Shown: positions 8,789-18,494, numbered from the stretch's first letter. The stretch is DNA of 64,000 nt from JAKACA01 sp052143575 (GCA_052143575.1 JBKQSP010000051.1:16411-80410), one strand, 5' to 3'. Made by a program: numbers and translations. Notes: a model not told the origin generated them from the letters alone.

Positions 8789-9913
8789 ATGGCATCGACG
8801 ACCGACCAAATCATCGGCCGCGACAACGTCGACGACATCGAGGCGATTCTCGCCGTCTCGAACACTGACGTCGACGAGGTTCTCCATACGGTCCGGTCCA
8901 ACTACGACACGATCTTCACGTGGAACTACGACAAGGGCTCCCGCCCGAAGCTGAACCGCCTCTACGAGAAGGCGAAGACCTCGATGTGGAACGCCCAGAC
9001 GGATCTCCCGTGGGAGACGGAGGTCGATCAGGAGAAGCTCGTCGAAGAGCAGAAGCTGCTCATGGGGCCGCCGCTCCACACCTACGCAGACTTGAAGGGC
9101 ACGGCCTTCGAGAGCTGGGGCGACAAGGAGTGGGACCAGCTGGCGATCGAGAGCCAGAACTGGACCTTGTCGCAGTTCATGCACGGGGAACAGGGCGCGC
9201 TCGTCTGCACGGCCAAGGTCGTCGAGTCGGTCCCGTGGATCGATGCCAAGTACTACGGGGCCACCCAGGTCATGGACGAGGCTCGCCACGTCGAGGTCTT
9301 CGCCAAGTACCTCGACGAGAAACTCTCCGGCCACTACCCGATCAACGCCCACCTGAAGCTGCTGCTCGACGACATCATCGCCGACAGTCGCTGGGACATG
9401 ACCTTCCTCGGCATGCAGATCATGGTGGAGGGATTGGCGCTCGCCGCCTTCGGCTTCATGCACGCCATGACGACCGAGCCGTTGCTCAAGCAACTCTTGC
9501 GTTACGTCATGTCGGACGAGGCACGCCACGTCGCTTTCGGCGTGTTGGCGTTGCAGGACTTCTACACCGAGCTCTCCGGGCCTGAGATCCGCGAGCGCCA
9601 GGAGTTCGCCTTCGAGGCGGCCGTGCGGATGCGGGACCGTTTCCTCCAGCAGGAGATCTGGGACCGCATGGGGATCCCGCCCCGCGACGTCCTGCCCCTC
9701 ACGCTGGCGGCACCGGACCGTGCCATGTTCCAGGCGATGCTCTTCTCGAAGATCGTGCCGAACCTGAAGAAGCTCGGACTGCTCGATGCCGGTGACGGCT
9801 GGTTGCGCACCAAATTCACCGAGCTCGGTGCCATCCAGTGGGAGAACCTCTCGGACACCGAAGAGGAGTACGCCGCATTCCAGCTGGCAGAAGGCGAGCT
9901 CAAGACCGCTTGA
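8789..9913 (+). CDS. Ferritin-like diiron-carboxylate protein
   Basis: 374 aa. It has the ligand pattern of a ferritin-like/R2-like diiron protein: Glu134 (HGEQGAL), Glu164 and His167 (first DEARH), Glu214 (MVEGLAL), Glu244 and His247 (second DEARH), i.e. four Glu and two His in a four-helix bundle. Such proteins are oxidases, N- or C-oxygenases, or ribonucleotide-reductase relatives; the substrate cannot be read here. The start is set by GAGGGGGAG 8 nt before the ATG; the open frame extends further upstream through the TetR gene in another frame. The upstream TetR is the obvious candidate regulator. Confidence 0.85.
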   Translation: MASTTDQIIGRDNVDDIEAILAVSNTDVDEVLHTVRSNYDTIFTWNYDKGSRPKLNRLYEKAKTSMWNAQTDLPWETEVDQEKLVEEQKLLMGPPLHTYADLKGTAFESWGDKEWDQLAIESQNWTLSQFMHGEQGALVCTAKVVESVPWIDAKYYGATQVMDEARHVEVFAKYLDEKLSGHYPINAHLKLLLDDIIADSRWDMTFLGMQIMVEGLALAAFGFMHAMTTEPLLKQLLRYVMSDEARHVAFGVLALQDFYTELSGPEIRERQEFAFEAAVRMRDRFLQQEIWDRMGIPPRDVLPLTLAAPDRAMFQAMLFSKIVPNLKKLGLLDAGDGWLRTKFTELGAIQWENLSDTEEEYAAFQLAEGELKTA

Positions 9914-10091
9914 CCTCGGTGTCGCCTCCCCCACCCATGCGGACCTGGAGCGACGCGGTGCCGGAGCGAAGTGTCGAAAAAAGGTCCTCGACTGCGGCGA
10001 GCCCCTGTGACACCATTTCTATCGCAAATCGTATCCACCAACGAGAACGGCCCGGTACGCAGCCTCGTGCCGCGAGGCCCGGAGGGTGACC

Positions 10092-10583
10092 ATGAGCGTG
10101 ACCGACGAGCTGCTGACGAACAACGACGCTTACGCCGCTGACTTCGACAAAGGCGACCTGCCCCTGCCGCCCGGCAAGAAGGTGGCGATCGTTGCCTGCA
10201 TGGATGCCCGCCTCAGCCCGTACTTCGCGCTCGGCCTGCGGGAAGGCGACGCCCACGTCATCCGCAACGCCGGCGGTGTCGTCACGGCTGACCAGATCCG
10301 TTCCCTCGCCATCTCTCAGCGCCTGCTCGGAACCGAGGAGATCGTCCTCATCCATCACACGGACTGCGGCATGTTGACCTTCAGCGACGACGAGTTCAAG
10401 CGCCAGATCGAGGAGGAGGTCGGCATCAAGCCGGAGTGGGCGGCCGAGTCCTTCGGGGATCTCGAGGTCGATGTGCGCCAGTCGATCGCCCGCATCAAAG
10501 CGAGCCCCTTCGTCCCGAAGAAGGACTCGATCCGCGGCTTCATCTACGACGTCAAGACAGGCCGCCTGAACGAAGTCGTCTGA
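10092..10583 (+). CDS. Beta-class carbonic anhydrase
   Basis: Interconverts CO2 and bicarbonate. 163 aa, the same length as the mycobacterial Rv1284 enzyme and closely similar to it as I remember it. Zinc ligands are visible as CMDAR (Cys and Asp) and HHTDCGM (His and Cys), with RNAGG between. The ATG at 10092 has GGAGG 6 nt upstream; an in-frame GTG at 10086 is too close to that SD. The 178-bp upstream gap holds no other gene. Stand-alone transcription is likely. Confidence 0.93.
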   Translation: MSVTDELLTNNDAYAADFDKGDLPLPPGKKVAIVACMDARLSPYFALGLREGDAHVIRNAGGVVTADQIRSLAISQRLLGTEEIVLIHHTDCGMLTFSDDEFKRQIEEEVGIKPEWAAESFGDLEVDVRQSIARIKASPFVPKKDSIRGFIYDVKTGRLNEVV

Positions 10584-10700
10584 ACGGGCAATCTCCGGGC
10601 GGGGCGTCAGGCGAGAAATTCACCGCCGAAGGGGCGGCGCCCGCAAGGATCCGGGCCGCTCGAGCGTCTACGGTGCATGAGGATCCGGAGAAGGTGCAAC

Positions 10701-11999
10701 GTGTCACGGGCGGTCGCGGAGTGGGCGGCCGGCGAGTGGGCGGCCGGCGAGCGGGCGCATCGTGCCCGCACCGTCGGCGCCCCGGCGGGCATCGGCGCCC
10801 TGCTCCTGGCGTCGGTGACCCTGGCGGCGTGCAGCGGGACCGGTCCCTCCGGGGCCCCGGTCACGGCGAAGGCGACGACGAACGCCAGCCTCGTCGCCAG
10901 CTCCACCTCACGTTCCAGCTCAACCCGCACCTCAAACCCCACTGGGACGGGGGCTTCGTCGACGGCGACTCCTGGCGCCCCGGCGCTGCCGGCTGGGTCC
11001 TCGGTACCGGGCGGCTTCGAGCCGAGATCGGCGACGTTCGTGTCGGCGGCAACCGGATACGTCCTCGGCGTCAGCACCTCGTGCCCGAGCCGTCGGTGCG
11101 TCTCGCTCCTTCGCACGACTGATGGAGGCAGCCGCTGGATGAGCCTGGCGGCGCCTGCGGGAATCTACGGGAGCCAAGTGAGCGAGGTTCGCTTCGCTGA
11201 CCCCCTCGACGGCTGGCTGTTCGGTCCTGACCTCTTCGTCACCCACGACGGTGGACGCACGTGGCATCGCGTCGCCACATCGGGCTCGGTGAGGCAACTC
11301 GAGACGTCCGGCGGCTACGTCGACGCCGTCGTGTCTTCGTGTGCGCCGAACGGGTGTAGCGGAAGGCTCCGCCTCGAGCAAGCCGCCGCCACGGGTGGCC
11401 CGTTCACGACCGTGCTCGTCAGCACGGCACGGCACTCGAGCTCGCAGCTCTCCCTGCAGGCCGACGTCGGCTTCGTCGTCTTCGGCGACTTCCAGTTGTA
11501 TGCAACCGAGAACCTCGCCAACAGCGCCGGCTGGAAGCCGTTCCCCAACCCGTGCGCCTCGCTGAAGAACTTCGTGTTGGGTCCGATCGTGGCCCCCAAC
11601 ACGACGACCTTGGTCTCAGTCTGCTGGGGCAACGGCGCCGCAGGTAGCTCGACGAAAGACGTCGTTGTGACGCGTGACGCCAAGAGCACCGTCGTCGGCC
11701 GCACCCCCCTCGGCGGCCTCCCCGTGGCGATCGCGGCGACGCCGTCGGGCCGCACCATCGTGGTGGCGTGCTCGTCGGGCGCCAGCATGCTCTACCGATC
11801 GAGGACCGGCGGCCGTTCCTGGTCGACTGTCGCATCCTTCGGGGACGGCGGCTACGGGTGGAACGACCTTGGCTTCACTACGGCGACGCAGGGCTTCGTC
11901 ATGCGGGGTGCAGCGTCGATCTGGCGGTTCGCTCACTTCGACGAGATGCTCATGACCCACGACGCCGGCGCCAGTTGGCACCGAGTGCGGTTCTCCTGA
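10701..11999 (+). CDS. Lipoprotein with BNR/Asp-box beta-propeller repeats
   Basis: About 432 aa. A lipobox (LASVTLAAC, cysteine at ~residue 46) follows a positively charged N-terminus, then a Ser/Thr-rich linker, then a propeller domain with Asp-box motifs: RTTDGGSRW, VTHDGGRTW, RSRTGGRSW and MTHDAGASW. These resemble sialidase BNR or Ycf48-like blades; catalytic sialidase residues are not evident, so a binding or scaffold role is more likely. Start: GTG 10701 has GGAGAAGG 6 nt upstream, and a TACGGT -10-like hexamer at 10669 puts the transcript start after the in-frame ATG at 10677, so 10701 is preferred. Confidence 0.8.
   Translation: MSRAVAEWAAGEWAAGERAHRARTVGAPAGIGALLLASVTLAACSGTGPSGAPVTAKATTNASLVASSTSRSSSTRTSNPTGTGASSTATPGAPALPAGSSVPGGFEPRSATFVSAATGYVLGVSTSCPSRRCVSLLRTTDGGSRWMSLAAPAGIYGSQVSEVRFADPLDGWLFGPDLFVTHDGGRTWHRVATSGSVRQLETSGGYVDAVVSSCAPNGCSGRLRLEQAAATGGPFTTVLVSTARHSSSQLSLQADVGFVVFGDFQLYATENLANSAGWKPFPNPCASLKNFVLGPIVAPNTTTLVSVCWGNGAAGSSTKDVVVTRDAKSTVVGRTPLGGLPVAIAATPSGRTIVVACSSGASMLYRSRTGGRSWSTVASFGDGGYGWNDLGFTTATQGFVMRGAASIWRFAHFDEMLMTHDAGASWHRVRFS
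10719..10748 (+). repeat. 15-bp tandem duplication inside lipoprotein N-terminus
   Basis: GAGTGGGCGGCCGGC occurs twice exactly (10719-10733, 10734-10748), with a third degraded start (GAGCGGGCG) after it. In the protein this gives EWAAG twice, just before the signal sequence. Confidence 0.85.
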
Positions 12000-12100
12000 G
12001 GCGTGCGACGCCCCGTCGTGGTGCACGACCTCATCGTCACTGACGACGAACACTCACGCAGCGCCTACGGTGGGAACGACACTCGAGCCGGGAGCCCCGC

Positions 12101-12901
12101 ATGGCCGTTGACTTCACGCTGCTCGTCGGAGACCTCGCCGCCGAGAGCACGGATCTCGTCGCCATGCTCGACGAGCGGCTGAGGTCCGACCCCGCCATCG
12201 TCGAGAAACCGACCCCGGCCGAGGGCTGGACGGTCGCCGACCAGCTTGCTCACCTTGCCTACTTCGACGAGGCCCTCTTGCTCGCCATGGGCGACCCGCT
12301 GGAGTTCCGGGTCGAGCGCGACCTGTTGATCGCTCGCGGAGGCGAGGTGGCTGCCCTGGCGCGGGAGCGTCATCAAGCCCGCGGGGGATCGCTCCTCGGC
12401 TGGTTCCAAGAGGCGCGCGCCGACCTCGTGACGACGCTTCGGGGCGACGACGCCCGCCGCCGCGTCCCGTGGTACGGCCCGGACATGAGCCTCGCCTCGG
12501 CGGCGACGGCGCGGCTGATGGAGACCTGGGCGCACGGTCAGGACATCGCCGACGCCGTCGGCGCCTGGCGGCACGCCACGAGCCGGCTCCGGCACGTCGC
12601 CGATCTCGGCGTCCGCACCTACGCCTTCAGCTTCACCGTGCGCGGCTTGGCGGCTCCCGAGGTCCCCGTCCGCGTCGAGCTCATGGGCCCCCATCTCGAA
12701 GAGTGGTCCTGGGGGCCGCCCGATGCCGCCGACGTCGTGAAGGGCTCGGCGGAGGAGTTCTGCCTCGTCGTGACACAGCGGCGCCATCTCGCCGCCACGT
12801 CGCTCGTGGTCGAGGGCGTGACGGCACGAGCCTGGCTGAGCATCGCCCAGGCCTTCGCGGGCGCCCCGACGACGACCTCGGCGGGGCGGGCACCCGCCTG
12901 A
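12101..12901 (+). CDS. Mycothiol-dependent maleylpyruvate isomerase-like (DinB-fold) protein, TIGR03084 type
   Basis: 266 aa. DinB-like N-terminal helical bundle with a putative metal site: GWTVADQLAHLAYFDE and METWAHGQD supply the expected histidines. The C-terminal ~80 residues match the small domain of this family. Members are typical of mycothiol-producing actinobacteria; the exact reaction is usually unknown. ATG at 12101 with GGGAG upstream. A TACGGT hexamer at 12066-12071 could be its -10 element. Not evidently in an operon with dapA, which has its own promoter-like element. Confidence 0.8.
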   Translation: MAVDFTLLVGDLAAESTDLVAMLDERLRSDPAIVEKPTPAEGWTVADQLAHLAYFDEALLLAMGDPLEFRVERDLLIARGGEVAALARERHQARGGSLLGWFQEARADLVTTLRGDDARRRVPWYGPDMSLASAATARLMETWAHGQDIADAVGAWRHATSRLRHVADLGVRTYAFSFTVRGLAAPEVPVRVELMGPHLEEWSWGPPDAADVVKGSAEEFCLVVTQRRHLAATSLVVEGVTARAWLSIAQAFAGAPTTTSAGRAPA

Positions 12902-12985
12902 GGCGGAGGGGCGGCGGGCATCGGCGCCACAGCGGCTCGAAAGCTGCCCGGTCGTTCGAGGCGGCGTGCTGGTAGTTTCGTCGTG

Positions 12986-13900
12986 ATGACCAAGCGCACT
13001 CCAGGTCGCTTCGGCGCCGTGTTGACTGCCATGGTGACGCCCTTCGACGAGGCGGGGGAGCTCGATCTCGACGGCGCCCTCGGTCTTGCCAAGCATCTGG
13101 CAGACAACGGCACCGAGGCCGTCGTCCTCGCCGGCACGACGGGCGAGGCACCCGTTCTCACCGACCCCGAGCGGTTGGATCTCTTCCGGGCGCTCGCCGA
13201 ATCGCTCACGATTCCCGTCATCGCCGGTTCGACGACGAACGACACCGCTCATTCCGTACAGCTCACGAAGGCGGCCGAAGCCGCCGGCGTCGCCGGCATC
13301 CTCGCCGTGACCCCGTACTACAACCGGCCGTCGCAGACGGGCCTCGGGCGGCATTTCACGGCCGTGGCGCAAGCGACGTCGCTGCCGGTCATCCTCTACG
13401 ACATCCCCATCCGGACCGGGCGGAAGATCGCCACCGAGACGATGCTTCGCCTCGCCCGCGAGGTCCCCAACATCGTCGGCGTCAAGGATGCCGCCGGGGA
13501 TGTGGCCGGCACGGCGAGGTTGCTGGCGGAGGCGCCGGAGGGTTTCCAGTGCTACAGCGGTGAGGACTCCATCACCTTGCCGCTCCTGTCGGTCGGGGCC
13601 GTCGGCGGCATCTGCGTGGCTTCCCACTGGGTGGGGCGCGAGATGGCCGAGATGATTGCGGCCTTCCTTGCCGGCGACGTCGAGGGGGCCCGTCAGCTGA
13701 ACGCCGCCACGATCGACGCCGTGGCGTTCCAGACGAGCGACGAGGCGCCCAACCCCATGCCCGCCAAGGCGATGCTGCGGGCGATGGGCCTGCCGGCGGG
13801 TGAATGCCGACTGCCGCATGGGCCAGCACCGACGTGGCTGGAGGAACGGGCAGAGGGCGTGCTCGCCGACCTGGAGGAGTGGCGGGCCTCACGTGGCTGA
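12986..13900 (+). CDS. dapA: 4-hydroxy-tetrahydrodipicolinate synthase
   Basis: Condenses pyruvate with aspartate semialdehyde in lysine/diaminopimelate synthesis. TIM-barrel aldolase with AGTTGE near residue 45, PYYNRPS (catalytic Tyr) near 110, and the Schiff-base lysine in VGVKDAAGD (~Lys167). 304 aa. ATG 12986 is preferred over the adjacent GTG 12983 because TAGTTT ends 7 nt before it, as at other apparently leaderless genes. The 3' end overlaps rnj by 8 nt, so the two are translationally coupled, as in other actinobacteria. Confidence 0.93.
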   Translation: MTKRTPGRFGAVLTAMVTPFDEAGELDLDGALGLAKHLADNGTEAVVLAGTTGEAPVLTDPERLDLFRALAESLTIPVIAGSTTNDTAHSVQLTKAAEAAGVAGILAVTPYYNRPSQTGLGRHFTAVAQATSLPVILYDIPIRTGRKIATETMLRLAREVPNIVGVKDAAGDVAGTARLLAEAPEGFQCYSGEDSITLPLLSVGAVGGICVASHWVGREMAEMIAAFLAGDVEGARQLNAATIDAVAFQTSDEAPNPMPAKAMLRAMGLPAGECRLPHGPAPTWLEERAEGVLADLEEWRASRG

Positions 13901-15554
13901 CCGTGTCCGGGTGTCCTTTCTCGGCGGTCTCGGCGAGATCGGACGCAACTGCGCAGTCATCGAGCAGGGCGGCCGCCTCGTCGTCCTCGACTGCGGCATC
14001 ATGTTCCCGAACCCGGAGATGCCCGGTGTCGACCTCGTGCTGCCGGACTTCGGCTGGCTCTTCGAGCGGGCCGGCGATGTCGACGGCGTCGTGCTCACCC
14101 ACGGGCACGAGGACCATGTCGGTGCGCTCGCCTACCTGCTGCGCCAGGTACCGGTGCCTATCTACGGCTCGCCGTTCACCCTTGGCATCGCCCGCAACCG
14201 CCTCGAGGAGGCGAACCTCGCCTCCTCGACGACGTTCGTGCCGGTGGCAGACGGCGAGCGGCGCACGATCGGCCCCTTCGACGTCGAGTTCATCCCGGTC
14301 ACGCACTCGGTCCCCTTCGGTTTCGCCCTCGCCTTCCACACCGCCCAGGGCGTCATCCTCCACACTGGCGACTTCAAGCTCGACCTGAACCCCGTCGACG
14401 GGCGGCGGACGGATCTGGCGAGGATCGGCCAGATCGCCTCGACCGACGGCATCCGCCTCCTGCTGGCCGATTCCACGAACGCCGAGGAGCCCGGCTACAC
14501 CGGCAGCGAGTCGAGCGTCGGCGCCTCCCTGCGGACGATCTTCATGGGGAACCGCACCTCGCGCATCATCGTGGCGTGCTTCGCCAGCCACATCCACCGC
14601 ATCCAGCAAGTGGCCGACGCTGCCGTGGGCAGTGGCCGGCGCATCGCACTGCTCGGGCGTTCCATGGTGAAGAACGTCGGCGTCGCCCGTGAGCTCGGCC
14701 TCCTGCGCGTGCCCGACAGCGCCTTTGTCGAGATCGAGGGCATCGCAAACATCGACCCCGGCCAGCTCTGCGTCATCTCGACGGGCTCGCAGGGCGAGCC
14801 CATGTCCGCCCTCTCGCTCATGGCCGAGGGCGAGAGCCGCTGGCTCAACATCACCGATGGCGACGTCGTCGTGCTGTCCTCGCACGCCATCCCGGGCAAC
14901 GAATGGGCCGTTGCCAAGGTGATGGACGGCCTCGCCCGCAAGGGCGCCGAAGTCGTGCACGGCTCCATCGCCCACGTGCACGAGAGCGGCCATGCCCGCC
15001 AGGGCGAGTTGGCCACGATGCTGTCGATCGCCAAGCCGAGGTCCTTCGTGCCCGTGCACGGCGAGTACCGCATGCTGCTGCGGCACTCCCGTCTCGCCAT
15101 CGAGATGGGCGTTGCCGCCAGCGAGGTGCTCGTGTGTGAGGACGGCGACGTCATCGCCCTCAGCGACGAGGGGATCGACTTCGCCGGCGAGGTCTCTTCC
15201 AGCTACGTGTTCGTGGACGGCCTCGCTGGCGACGTCGGCGTCGGCGTCCTGCGCGACCGTCGCGTGCTGGCCGAAGAAGGCGTCGTCGTGACGGTCGTGA
15301 CGGTCGACCGCAAGAGCGGGGAGCTCGTCGGCCCACCGGAGATCGTCAGCCGCGGCTTCCTCTCCGAGCCGGGTCACGAGGACCTCGCCGAGGAGCTCCG
15401 CGTCGCCGTGCAGAAGGCCGTCGAGGCGGGCGCCGGGCAGACGAGCCGGGATCCGGACGCCATCCGGCGGGTCGTGCGGCGCGCTGTCGGCCGCCTCGTG
15501 AACGAGCGGACCCGCCGCCGCCCCATGATCGTGGTGGTCGTCGTCGAAGCCTGA
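13893..15554 (+). CDS. rnj: Ribonuclease J
   Basis: Metallo-beta-lactamase/beta-CASP ribonuclease with 5'-exo and endo activity in mRNA and rRNA processing. 553 aa. HGHEDH zinc motif at residues 70-75, GDFKLD further on, a beta-CASP region (LGRSMVKN), the GNEWAVAKV segment (Ile-Pro-Gly-Asn-Glu) and HVHESGHA near 375. GTG 13893 overlaps the dapA stop; GGAGGAG lies upstream. Alternative upstream starts add only out-of-family residues. Position next to dapA and ftsK is conserved in actinobacteria. Confidence 0.95.
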   Translation: MADRVRVSFLGGLGEIGRNCAVIEQGGRLVVLDCGIMFPNPEMPGVDLVLPDFGWLFERAGDVDGVVLTHGHEDHVGALAYLLRQVPVPIYGSPFTLGIARNRLEEANLASSTTFVPVADGERRTIGPFDVEFIPVTHSVPFGFALAFHTAQGVILHTGDFKLDLNPVDGRRTDLARIGQIASTDGIRLLLADSTNAEEPGYTGSESSVGASLRTIFMGNRTSRIIVACFASHIHRIQQVADAAVGSGRRIALLGRSMVKNVGVARELGLLRVPDSAFVEIEGIANIDPGQLCVISTGSQGEPMSALSLMAEGESRWLNITDGDVVVLSSHAIPGNEWAVAKVMDGLARKGAEVVHGSIAHVHESGHARQGELATMLSIAKPRSFVPVHGEYRMLLRHSRLAIEMGVAASEVLVCEDGDVIALSDEGIDFAGEVSSSYVFVDGLAGDVGVGVLRDRRVLAEEGVVVTVVTVDRKSGELVGPPEIVSRGFLSEPGHEDLAEELRVAVQKAVEAGAGQTSRDPDAIRRVVRRAVGRLVNERTRRRPMIVVVVVEA

Positions 15555-15617
15555 GCAATCGGCCTCCCGCCGTTGTCACCGTTGTCTGGTGAGGCTGGTG
15601 TTACCGTTGTTGGCACT

Positions 15618-18494
15618 GTGGCAGTGACGAAACCAGCTGCTGGCACCCGTCCCTCGGGGTCACGCAGCAGCTCGGGTACGGGAGCGCACACGCGCGGCTC
15701 GGGATCGCGCCCCAAGACGGCCACGTCGCGCTCCTCCGGGCGTCCGGGCGGCAGCGGCCGGTCGGCCCGCTCGGAGCGCCGCGGTCGCCCCACCCAGACA
15801 GGCCGTTCGAGCGCCCGGTCCTCGCCGGCCCGCCGCCGTCCTCCGAAGGGCCCCTCCCTCCTCGAGCGTGCGCTCGACCGCCTCATGGCTCTCGTCGGGG
15901 CGCAGCCGGACGACGCCTGGGGCCTCCTCCTCGTCCTCGTTGGCGTGCTGCTGGCACTCGGCATCCACTTCGGCGTCCTCGGCCCTGCCGGCACGGCCAT
16001 CCGCCATGGAGGCGGCCGTCTCTTTGGTTGGGGAGAGGACGTCATCCCGGCCAGCCTCGTTGTCGGCGGCTGCCTCCTTGTCGCCGAGCGCTCCTGGTGG
16101 GGCCTGCTCGGGACGTTCAACTCCGCTCTGCTGCTCACGGTGGCCTCGGCCGGCTTGGCGGACCTGGCCGGCGGAAACCCGGCCCTCCGCTCGCCGGCGT
16201 CTCTCCTGGCGGGCGCTGGCGGCCTCGTCGGCGCCGGCGTCGGCGGAGGGATGGCGAAGGTGATCGGCGTCGCCGGCTCGGGCGTCGTCCTCGGCGTCGT
16301 GGCCTTCACCGCCATCTGCTGGCTCCTCGGCGGCCGCGTCGTCGAGGTCCTGCGCGGTGCCGCCGCCGTCCTCAGCCGGGCGGGGCGGGGCGCCGCCGCC
16401 ACGTTCCGGGAGTTCCGTCACCAGACGCTCACGGGCGCCCAGCTCGAGGCTGCCCGCCTGGCCGCCCTGGCGGCGCCGCCCCTCCTGGAGCCTGCAGCCA
16501 GCCGGCGTGGCGTCCCTGGCGCCGACGAGGGACCGGGCCTCTCCGGCTTCGAGCCGATCGCCCCGCCGCCGATGGAGCACGATCACGATGCCGAGCCGGC
16601 TCACACCGCTGTGGGCGCCGAGGCTGGCGAACCCGCCGTCCTGCACGCCGCCGGCATGCTGGACGCCTCCTCCGCCGACGGCAAGCCCGAGCAGCTGACG
16701 CTCCCCGTCCCCCTCCCGAACGCCAATTGGCGCCTGCCGGCGATCAGGCTGCTGAAGCGCAGCAAGGACCAGGCCCACGACCGAGCCGAGATCGAGTCGC
16801 GGGGCCGCGTGCTCGAGCGAGCTCTGGCGGCTCACGGCGTCGAAACCCACCTCGTCGGTTTCACCGTCGGCCCCACCGTCACCCGCTTCGAGCTGGAGCT
16901 CGGGGCCGGTGTCAAGGTGGCGCGTGTCACGAACCTCGCCAAGGACATCGCCTATGCCATGGCGTCGGCCGACGTGCGCATCCTCGCCCCCATCCCGGGG
17001 CGCTCGGCCATCGGCGTCGAGGTGCCGAACCAGAACCGCCAACTCGTCACGCTCGGCGACGTCCTCTCGACGAACGACGCCCGCCGAGCGACCCACCCGC
17101 TCGAGGTGGCCCTCGGCCGCGACATCGCCGGCCGGGCCGTCATGATCAACCTCGCCGAGATGCCCCACCTGCTCATCGCCGGTGCCACAGGGGCGGGCAA
17201 GTCCTCCTGCATCAACTCGGTGATCACGTCGATCCTCATGCGGGCGACCCCGGACGAGGTCCGCCTCATCCTCGTCGACCCGAAGCGGGTCGAGCTCGGG
17301 CACTACAACGGCCTCCCCCACCTGCTGACGCAGGTCGTCGTGAACCCGAAGCGGGCGGCCAACGCCCTCAGCTGGGCCGTGACGGAGATGGAGCGACGCT
17401 ACGACCTCCTCGCCGAAGTCGGCATGCGCGACATCACCGGGTACAACGCCGCCGTCGACCGCGGCGACCTCGACGTGGCGGCGACCGAGATCGAGCTCGA
17501 GGACGCCAGCGACGAGGGGGAGGGCGCCGAGCTGGCCTACCTGGCCGCCCTCGGGGACCTCACCGAGCTCGGGGACGATGACGAGCTCGGCGGGGACGAG
17601 CACGACCTCGCCGCCGACAGCGCCCGGGGCGCCCCCGCCGGGGAGGCGGGCCCGAGGTTCGAAGGCGTCGGGCCCGGGAGCATCTCGCTCCTCGGTGGCG
17701 TCCCCGTGCCGCCGGCAGCGCCGCAGGGCGTCGCCGAGCCGGCGCCGCCCCGGCCGACCTCGCCCGCCGTCGCGGCCATGGTGAGCGAGTCGCGCACCCG
17801 CACGCAGGCTCGAGACGGCGTCGTTCACGGCCGCCTGCCCTTCGTCCTCATCGTCGTGGACGAGCTGAACGACCTCATGATGGTGGCCGCCCGCGATGTC
17901 GAGGAGTCGATCTGCCGCATCGCCCAGATGGCACGAGCCGTCGGCATCCACCTCGTGATCGCCACCCAGCGCCCCTCCGTCGACGTCATCACGGGCGTCA
18001 TCAAGGCGAACATCCCCTCGCGCCTCGCCTTCTCCGTCTCCTCGCTCGCCGACAGCCGCGTGATCCTCGACCAGCCGGGGGCGGAACGCCTCATCGGACG
18101 GGGCGACCTCCTGCTGCTCTCGGCCTCCTCCAGCGTGGCCCGCCGCCTGCAGGGACCCTGGGTGGGCGAGGACGAGGTCCGCAGCATCGTCGCTCACTGG
18201 CGGCGCCAGAGCGGGCCGCGATACGTCGAGGGCGTCGAGGGAGAGGAATCAGCCGGCGGTATGCCCGGCGGCAGCGACGACGACGACGAGCTGCTCATGA
18301 CGGCAATGGAGCTCGTCGTCCGGTCGCAACTAGGCTCTACCTCCATGTTGCAGCGCAAGCTCCGCGTCGGCTTCGCACGAGCGGGACGGTTGATGGATCT
18401 GTTGGAGCGGCGCGGCGTCGTCGGCCCCTCCGAGGGCTCGAAAGCACGGGCCGTCCTCATGACGCCCGAGGAGCTCGATCAGATCGATCGGTGA
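15618..18494 (+). CDS. ftsK: FtsK/SpoIIIE DNA translocase with an acidic insert in the motor
   Basis: Membrane-anchored ATPase that pumps chromosomal DNA through the septum. ~958 aa: Arg/Ser/Gly-rich cytoplasmic N-terminus, four TM helices (~95-240), an Ala/Pro linker, the motor with Walker A GATGAGKSS at ~522-530 and Walker B VVDELND at ~746-752, then the winged-helix gamma domain (LGSTSMLQRKLRVGFARAGRLMD). Between YNAAVDRG (~609) and Walker B there are ~130 residues where FtsK normally has ~25; the extra stretch is rich in Asp, Glu, Gly, Ala and Pro. Start uncertain: GTG 15618 follows a TACCGT hexamer; GTG 15624 or a TTG at 15573 are alternatives. Confidence 0.92.
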   Translation: MAVTKPAAGTRPSGSRSSSGTGAHTRGSGSRPKTATSRSSGRPGGSGRSARSERRGRPTQTGRSSARSSPARRRPPKGPSLLERALDRLMALVGAQPDDAWGLLLVLVGVLLALGIHFGVLGPAGTAIRHGGGRLFGWGEDVIPASLVVGGCLLVAERSWWGLLGTFNSALLLTVASAGLADLAGGNPALRSPASLLAGAGGLVGAGVGGGMAKVIGVAGSGVVLGVVAFTAICWLLGGRVVEVLRGAAAVLSRAGRGAAATFREFRHQTLTGAQLEAARLAALAAPPLLEPAASRRGVPGADEGPGLSGFEPIAPPPMEHDHDAEPAHTAVGAEAGEPAVLHAAGMLDASSADGKPEQLTLPVPLPNANWRLPAIRLLKRSKDQAHDRAEIESRGRVLERALAAHGVETHLVGFTVGPTVTRFELELGAGVKVARVTNLAKDIAYAMASADVRILAPIPGRSAIGVEVPNQNRQLVTLGDVLSTNDARRATHPLEVALGRDIAGRAVMINLAEMPHLLIAGATGAGKSSCINSVITSILMRATPDEVRLILVDPKRVELGHYNGLPHLLTQVVVNPKRAANALSWAVTEMERRYDLLAEVGMRDITGYNAAVDRGDLDVAATEIELEDASDEGEGAELAYLAALGDLTELGDDDELGGDEHDLAADSARGAPAGEAGPRFEGVGPGSISLLGGVPVPPAAPQGVAEPAPPRPTSPAVAAMVSESRTRTQARDGVVHGRLPFVLIVVDELNDLMMVAARDVEESICRIAQMARAVGIHLVIATQRPSVDVITGVIKANIPSRLAFSVSSLADSRVILDQPGAERLIGRGDLLLLSASSSVARRLQGPWVGEDEVRSIVAHWRRQSGPRYVEGVEGEESAGGMPGGSDDDDELLMTAMELVVRSQLGSTSMLQRKLRVGFARAGRLMDLLERRGVVGPSEGSKARAVLMTPEELDQIDR

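Noticed and set aside
15660..18197. 845-codon minus-strand open frame opposite ftsK
   Set aside because: Antisense shadow; ftsK motifs on the plus strand are decisive.
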